Assembly (NCBI GenBank): GCA_003024785.1
Contig: PUQB01000230.1
Span: 135,606 to 199,605, forward strand
Source: Selaginella tamariscina
Lineage: Eukaryota > Streptophyta > Lycopodiopsida > Selaginellales > Selaginellaceae
Direction: 5' to 3'
Length of the DNA: 64,000 nucleotides
The position numbers and the translations under genes are program-made. The notes under the pieces were generated by a model. The model saw only the letters and a list, made by a program, of their open reading frames with translations. It was not told where the DNA came from and made no database searches. Positions 59,771 through 64,000 of the stretch are shown piece by piece (position 1 is the stretch's first letter; each line of letters opens with the position of its first letter).

Positions 59771-61401
59771 TTACTTGATGGTGTAACGCATGTGCTGCTC
59801 ATAAAACTCTATTAACTGCAAAAAATAAAGATATACTCAGTTCAATAAGCGCTAAACATATAATTAAGCTTACCAGAAGAGGATAGTGCTCTTTCAAAAA
59901 CTTGTTATCCACTACTATTTCCTTGCCGTCCGATCTGAATATACCGTCAAATGTGTATATGCATTAAACGGATTGTAGATATAACATACGTATGCAGGCT
60001 TTCCTTTTAAAGTATTTATAGTACATTATAATTAATACGATGGATAAGAAAAATAAACACAAAGATCCCAGGAATGAGATAAGCAAAATTTTCTTTTGCG
60101 AGCATTTGAGAAGTCACAAATTAATACACCTCTCTCTTATCAAACAATAATAAAACCTTGTGTATAGACCTAAAGTCTTTGTACACACCCCCGGATAGTT
60201 ATACTAAATACACACGTACAGAAGCAGATACATTATAGCTGTATACATACACATATGTACCGATACAGCTCATATATCTAGAATGCAAGTGTGTATACAA
60301 ACGTACACATGCAAACACTTCACATGTACATATACACACAAATATATCATACCTCAGAGTGCTAAAGAGGACGAGGACTTCTTGCTTGTCATTCTTGATG
60401 GAGCTCGAATAGCTGATGGGCTTTATGATTTTCACAAGTGGCACAGAGGTGCTCGTTGATTTCTGGATTGACATTTTCTGAACTCTCTCTGGTGATGAAA
60501 ATGCCTTCTTCGTTATATCCGATCCAGGAAATACGGACCTGCCATATATGCATTAACACACATGCGCGCACGCACGCAGACAACATACAGAATATAACGC
60601 ATCTAGACATATACAACACGCACATAAACATATGTATATCATATACATTGTATAATATATATAGAGAGAGATTTACGTATACAATCATGTTTTGTAAGTG
60701 TGTGTGTGTGCTGCGTGAATGTTATGACATTGTAGGTGTGTAATACCTGTATTCCTGAAGCTGAAGCTTCTCTGACATAGTTCCAGACATTGCGGATGCA
60801 CGTATACTAAAGCCACCATCAGGTGTCTTCTTAACTTCCTCGAAAACATTCGCATTCGCATTTGCATTGGCATTGGCATTTTCCGCCTTTGTTGTTTCCT
60901 GCTTCACACGACGAACTGTTCCTGCTTTGCGTTTCTTTGCTCCCGTGCACCTGCAAAAGCATAGGTATATATACATAAACGCATATAGGTAGACATATGC
61001 GTGTATGTATGTATCTAATATAAGTTTATATAATAAGTATGTACAAACATGTAATATAATATGCAGATGTATGTGTGTCTGTGTAAGTACGCGTTTAAAA
61101 CTAACGGGAAAGTAAAGACAGCAATAATATGTACATACACACTGTATATGTGTATCTGTAAATGATTTTTGTAACAGTATTTGAGTCATATAGCTGAAAC
61201 TCAACATAAATTCTTGAATGTAAACATGTCTATAAACACGCACACATGATAAAAAGATAATAAATGTATCTGTATGTTTATTAAAAACAGGTACACGCAT
61301 TTGTCGCGCTGCAACGGATCTGCAGCGTAGATATCTATATTTGTATATATGTACACACACACGCGGACACACACACATATATATATATATATATTATATA
61401 T

Positions 61402-61468
<67 letters not shown>

Positions 61469-61889
61469 GTATAAAGCACACACATATAAACTCAATAGTA
61501 AATACCTAAATGTGTATGATAAGACATATCACCATACATATACGTGTGTATGTGGTACTGCAGACTGGTTTAGTATGTATAGAAATGTGGATACACACAG
61601 ACACATACACATTAATACATGTATATACACCATGTATGTATATGATGCATGTATCCATGCATATGTGTCTACACACGTACATGTATTTATGTAAATGCGT
61701 AGGAGGAACGGACAAGTACTACAGTTGACTGAACGCACTTAACTAAACATGGCTATAATATAAATAAAGAATCTCACGTATGTCGAGATATGTACATACA
61801 TAGCTCGATAGTCAATTACGCTATATGCATATTCCTGTAGGAATACATAAATAAAAATTAGGAACTCCACACACACACAGATACACGCA

Positions 61890-61956
<67 letters not shown>

Positions 61957-63470
61957 TACCTTTTTCCAGATGACTCGGGAACTGTCTCACTTCCGTCAGC
62001 CACGTCAGTAACGTGCTTTTCCACTGTTAAGTTAGTTAAGTTTCCATTGAGCTCCGTTAAGCTCTTGGTTAAGGTCGTTACAGGAGTATCCTCGTTCTCC
62101 TCACAGATTTCCATATTACTATCTTTCTCGTTAGATGGTTTACCCCCTTCTTCAACCATGTTATCCTAATGTATAGAGAAAGTATTTATCAAATGTAAGT
62201 GAGCATGTGTATAAATAACTACATACACATTCAATATTTACCTCGTTGGTTCCTCCAGTTTCAAGTTTGTTCGTCTTCTCCCCAGATTCCAACTCCTTTT
62301 CAAAGGTTTCCACCATCTTCTCACCAGATTCCAGCATCTGTTCGGCAGAATCGAGCATCTTATCTTCCCCGTCTGTAGGAGCCTTGTCAACCTCTCCTGG
62401 AAAGTTTAGAAGTGTTTCTGCAGCTTCAGCAGCCGGAGATCCTATATGTAATAGGACATAAAATAATATAAATATTTATCCTATATACTCATAGTTCTGA
62501 TAGCTTATAATAAATCATATACTATTACCATTGACGGTTACTTCAGTAAAATTTTTGCACGGCCCAAGAGTGTCGCCACTGTGGGTCTCGCTGCCTGGAA
62601 AACATCTTAAGTTGATTAATATGTGATTCTTTCTTATACAATATCATGGACGCGTACACATACATATATATTCTAATACACATGTATCTATAACTTGCCT
62701 GAGACAGAGGAAAGTTTCCTTTTTCTATTCCCCGCATTAGAGCCTCCTCTTTTCCGCTTGCCGGTGCTTGTTCTCCTAAAAGGAGAGTTATGCATCCACG
62801 CACAGACACACATATTATTGTATATAGACATATGTACATACCCCAGATAAATGTTAATTTATGTTGATTAACCATGAACACGGATTTACCTTTTGTCAAA
62901 ATCCTCCACAAGATCTAAACACTCGCTTAAGTTCTCAACTGGCTCCCATGTATTACTGCTCTCTGGCCAGCCCTTCCTGCACACAAAGTGTGTATTATAA
63001 AATAGCCAATAGCATAGAAAAAGCACCCACCACTTGATGAAATACTGTGCCTCCCCCTGTATCAAAACCACACCTTTAACACTTGATACACGTCACACAA
63101 AGCACAAAAATGCAGAAAGACTTACTTTTACAGTCCTGCGTTTACGGATAGCTTCGACTTCGTAAAAGCCTTCTTTGAGAAGCTTACCAGTCGATGCATC
63201 GGGGAGAGCTGCAGCCTGTGTACCATCCTCACGAAGACCATCCTCATCATGATCGCCTTCTTCACCGTCATCTTCATCCTGGTGAATCCTGGATGCGACT
63301 ACGCTGACAAATATCGGTTCTTCCTCATGTAGGTTCTGATCCGGAGCACAAAAGTCCGTGCTTTTCTTCGCCTGTTGGTGAATCTGAAGGCTCGGTTCAC
63401 TGTCCGAGCTCCCGTTTGTAGGAAGAACGTCCCTAACCTTCTTTATAGCCGGCCGACCTCTTCTTCCCAT
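59771..63470 (-). CDS. LHP1: LIKE HETEROCHROMATIN PROTEIN 1 (chromodomain plus chromo-shadow)
   Basis: Nuclear Polycomb protein whose chromodomain reads H3K27me3. Eleven exons on the minus strand: 63470-63126, 63056-63031, 62976-62890, 62775-62699, 62594-62529, 62441-62242, 62165-61960, 60950-60747, 60538-60353, 59934-59874, 59815-59771; all phases agree, 500 residues, no break. The N terminus is MGRRGRPAIKK, then an acidic region. The chromodomain (~95-150) reads GFYEVEAIRKRR, GEAQYFIKWKGWPESSNTWE, PVENLSECLDLVEDF. A basic NLS-like stretch (GKRKRGG, NRKRKL) and a low-complexity hinge with a MLESGEKM/LESGEK repeat and an Asn-Ala run follow. The chromo-shadow domain (~437-500) reads LVKIIKPISYSSSIKNDKQE, VLVLFSTLR, SDGKEIVVDNKFLKEHYPLL, IEFYEQHMRY. 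Intron 4 uses a GC donor (CAG|GCAAGT at 62699). Confidence 0.95.
61376..61466. repeat. (TA)n(GA)n microsatellite in LHP1 intron 7
   Basis: TA tract followed by a long GA run. A second compound tract, (CACG)n(CA)n(TA)n, lies at about 61880-61956, beside the donor of the exon ending at 61960. Confidence 0.95.
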
Positions 63471-64000
63471 TTCGGAACTTAACCTAGCTGCTGAACACGA
63501 ACTTGCCGATCTTTAGCTACAAAATACCGATTTTATGCGTTTCTTACCTTGACATGGCTCCGAGAAACGATACTCAGCCGCTGAACACGACAATGTCAAT
63601 CTGCTACAAAACACTGTTTTTCATAAGAATTGTGGATTTCTTATCTGGCGCCATTAAATGAGCATGTACGAAGTTGCGCTAGCTATGGCGAAGGAATGAT
63701 GGATTTCAGCCGATGAATACAAGACTATCGATCGACTTTTTCAAGATTTCTTACCTGGAAATGAGAGATTTTTACACCAAGTCCGAACTCGGCCTGGCTA
63801 TGGCGGGGAAGAACAGGAGCCGAATGATGGATTTCTCACTGCAGCGCCACCGAAGAAGAAGAAAAGCCACTAGACGCTTCTTGCTACGAACCCTAATAAT
63901 TAGTTTAAGGGTTGTTAATCTCGTGATTAAAAGCCGCGAATATTCTTACTAGGTGTGTGCTTATCTCATGACACGATTCAAATATATAATCAAATTATAT
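63471..64000 (-). promoter_or_regulatory. LHP1 upstream region with triplicated leader and splice-donor motifs
   Basis: Three diverged copies of a block recur. In plus-strand text they contain GCTGAACACGAACTTGCCGA (63491), CCGCTGAACACGACAATGTC (63579) and GCCGATGAATACAAGACTAT (63709); each is followed by a T-rich stretch and TTTCTTA(C/T)C. On the minus strand the latter reads GGTAAGAAA at 63540-63548, CCAGATAAGAAA near 63638-63647 and CCAGGTAAGAAA near 63748-63757, that is two good splice donors and one mutated. This fits a 5' UTR exon with an intron in the leader. Confidence 0.45.

Noticed and set aside
63713..63952. 79-codon plus-strand frame upstream of LHP1
   Set aside because: Lies across the triplicated LHP1 leader on the opposite strand; better explained as untranslated leader.

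Overview
This 64 kb window comes from the nuclear genome of a land plant. It is AT-rich, full of (TA)n, (GT)n and (GA)n microsatellites, and carries spliced genes with short GT-AG introns (mostly about 60 to 300 bases). I recognise a plastid/cytosolic-type M1 aminopeptidase, the spliceosome-associated WD40 protein SMU1, the Polycomb reader LHP1, a DCN1-like cullin neddylation factor, R2R3-MYB and trihelix regulators, and PPR proteins. Two clues point to a fern or another free-sporing plant with a compact genome: the PPR repeat wording (for example LLLGYVENGES and YVAALKAC) and a cyanovirin-N homology (CVNH) domain, a family reported in the fern Ceratopteris. The taxon call is inference, not proof.

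Layout. 1-2.4 kb: the start of a minus-strand gene with a ubiquitin-header-like N terminus, then a six-exon trihelix gene. 4.3-5.5 kb: decayed coding fragments. 5.7-6.8 kb: an unusual protein joining a hydrophobic, possibly myristoylated N-terminal region to a CVNH lectin domain. 6.9-10.1 kb: degenerate tandem repeats and a broken Ty3-type retroelement that abuts a broken P-loop NTPase. 10.7-11.6 kb: an intronless orphan gene. 12.3-21.1 kb: two tandem copies of a ~4 kb segment, each with an uncharacterised SAP-like-domain gene. 21.7-34.6 kb: three collinear plus-strand housekeeping genes (DCN1-like, M1 aminopeptidase, SMU1). 34.7-42.2 kb: two convergent PPR genes around a 2.5 kb AT-rich desert. 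42.3-44.1 kb: a THA8-like PPR gene whose first intron holds a repeat array derived from its own splice acceptor. 45.8-46.9 and 54.2-55.8 kb: an inverted pair of R2R3-MYB genes of the MYB61/MYB50 type, the second a pseudogene, separated by a desert with an LTR-like element and a foldback element. 59.8-63.5 kb: LHP1 on the minus strand, with a triplicated leader and a duplicated last exon.

SMU1 (512 residues) and LHP1 (500 residues) read in frame from start to stop through every exon. The DCN1-like gene also does, except for one odd splice donor. Most other genes carry one or more single-base frame breaks, mainly deletions, although the encoded families remain highly conserved. In the tandem SAP genes the lesions are reciprocal: where one copy is broken the other is usually intact. 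This looks more like residual assembly indels than simultaneous pseudogenisation, so 'broken' calls should be read with that caveat. The second MYB and the NTPase/retroelement region look truly degenerate. No tRNA, rRNA or CRISPR was found.
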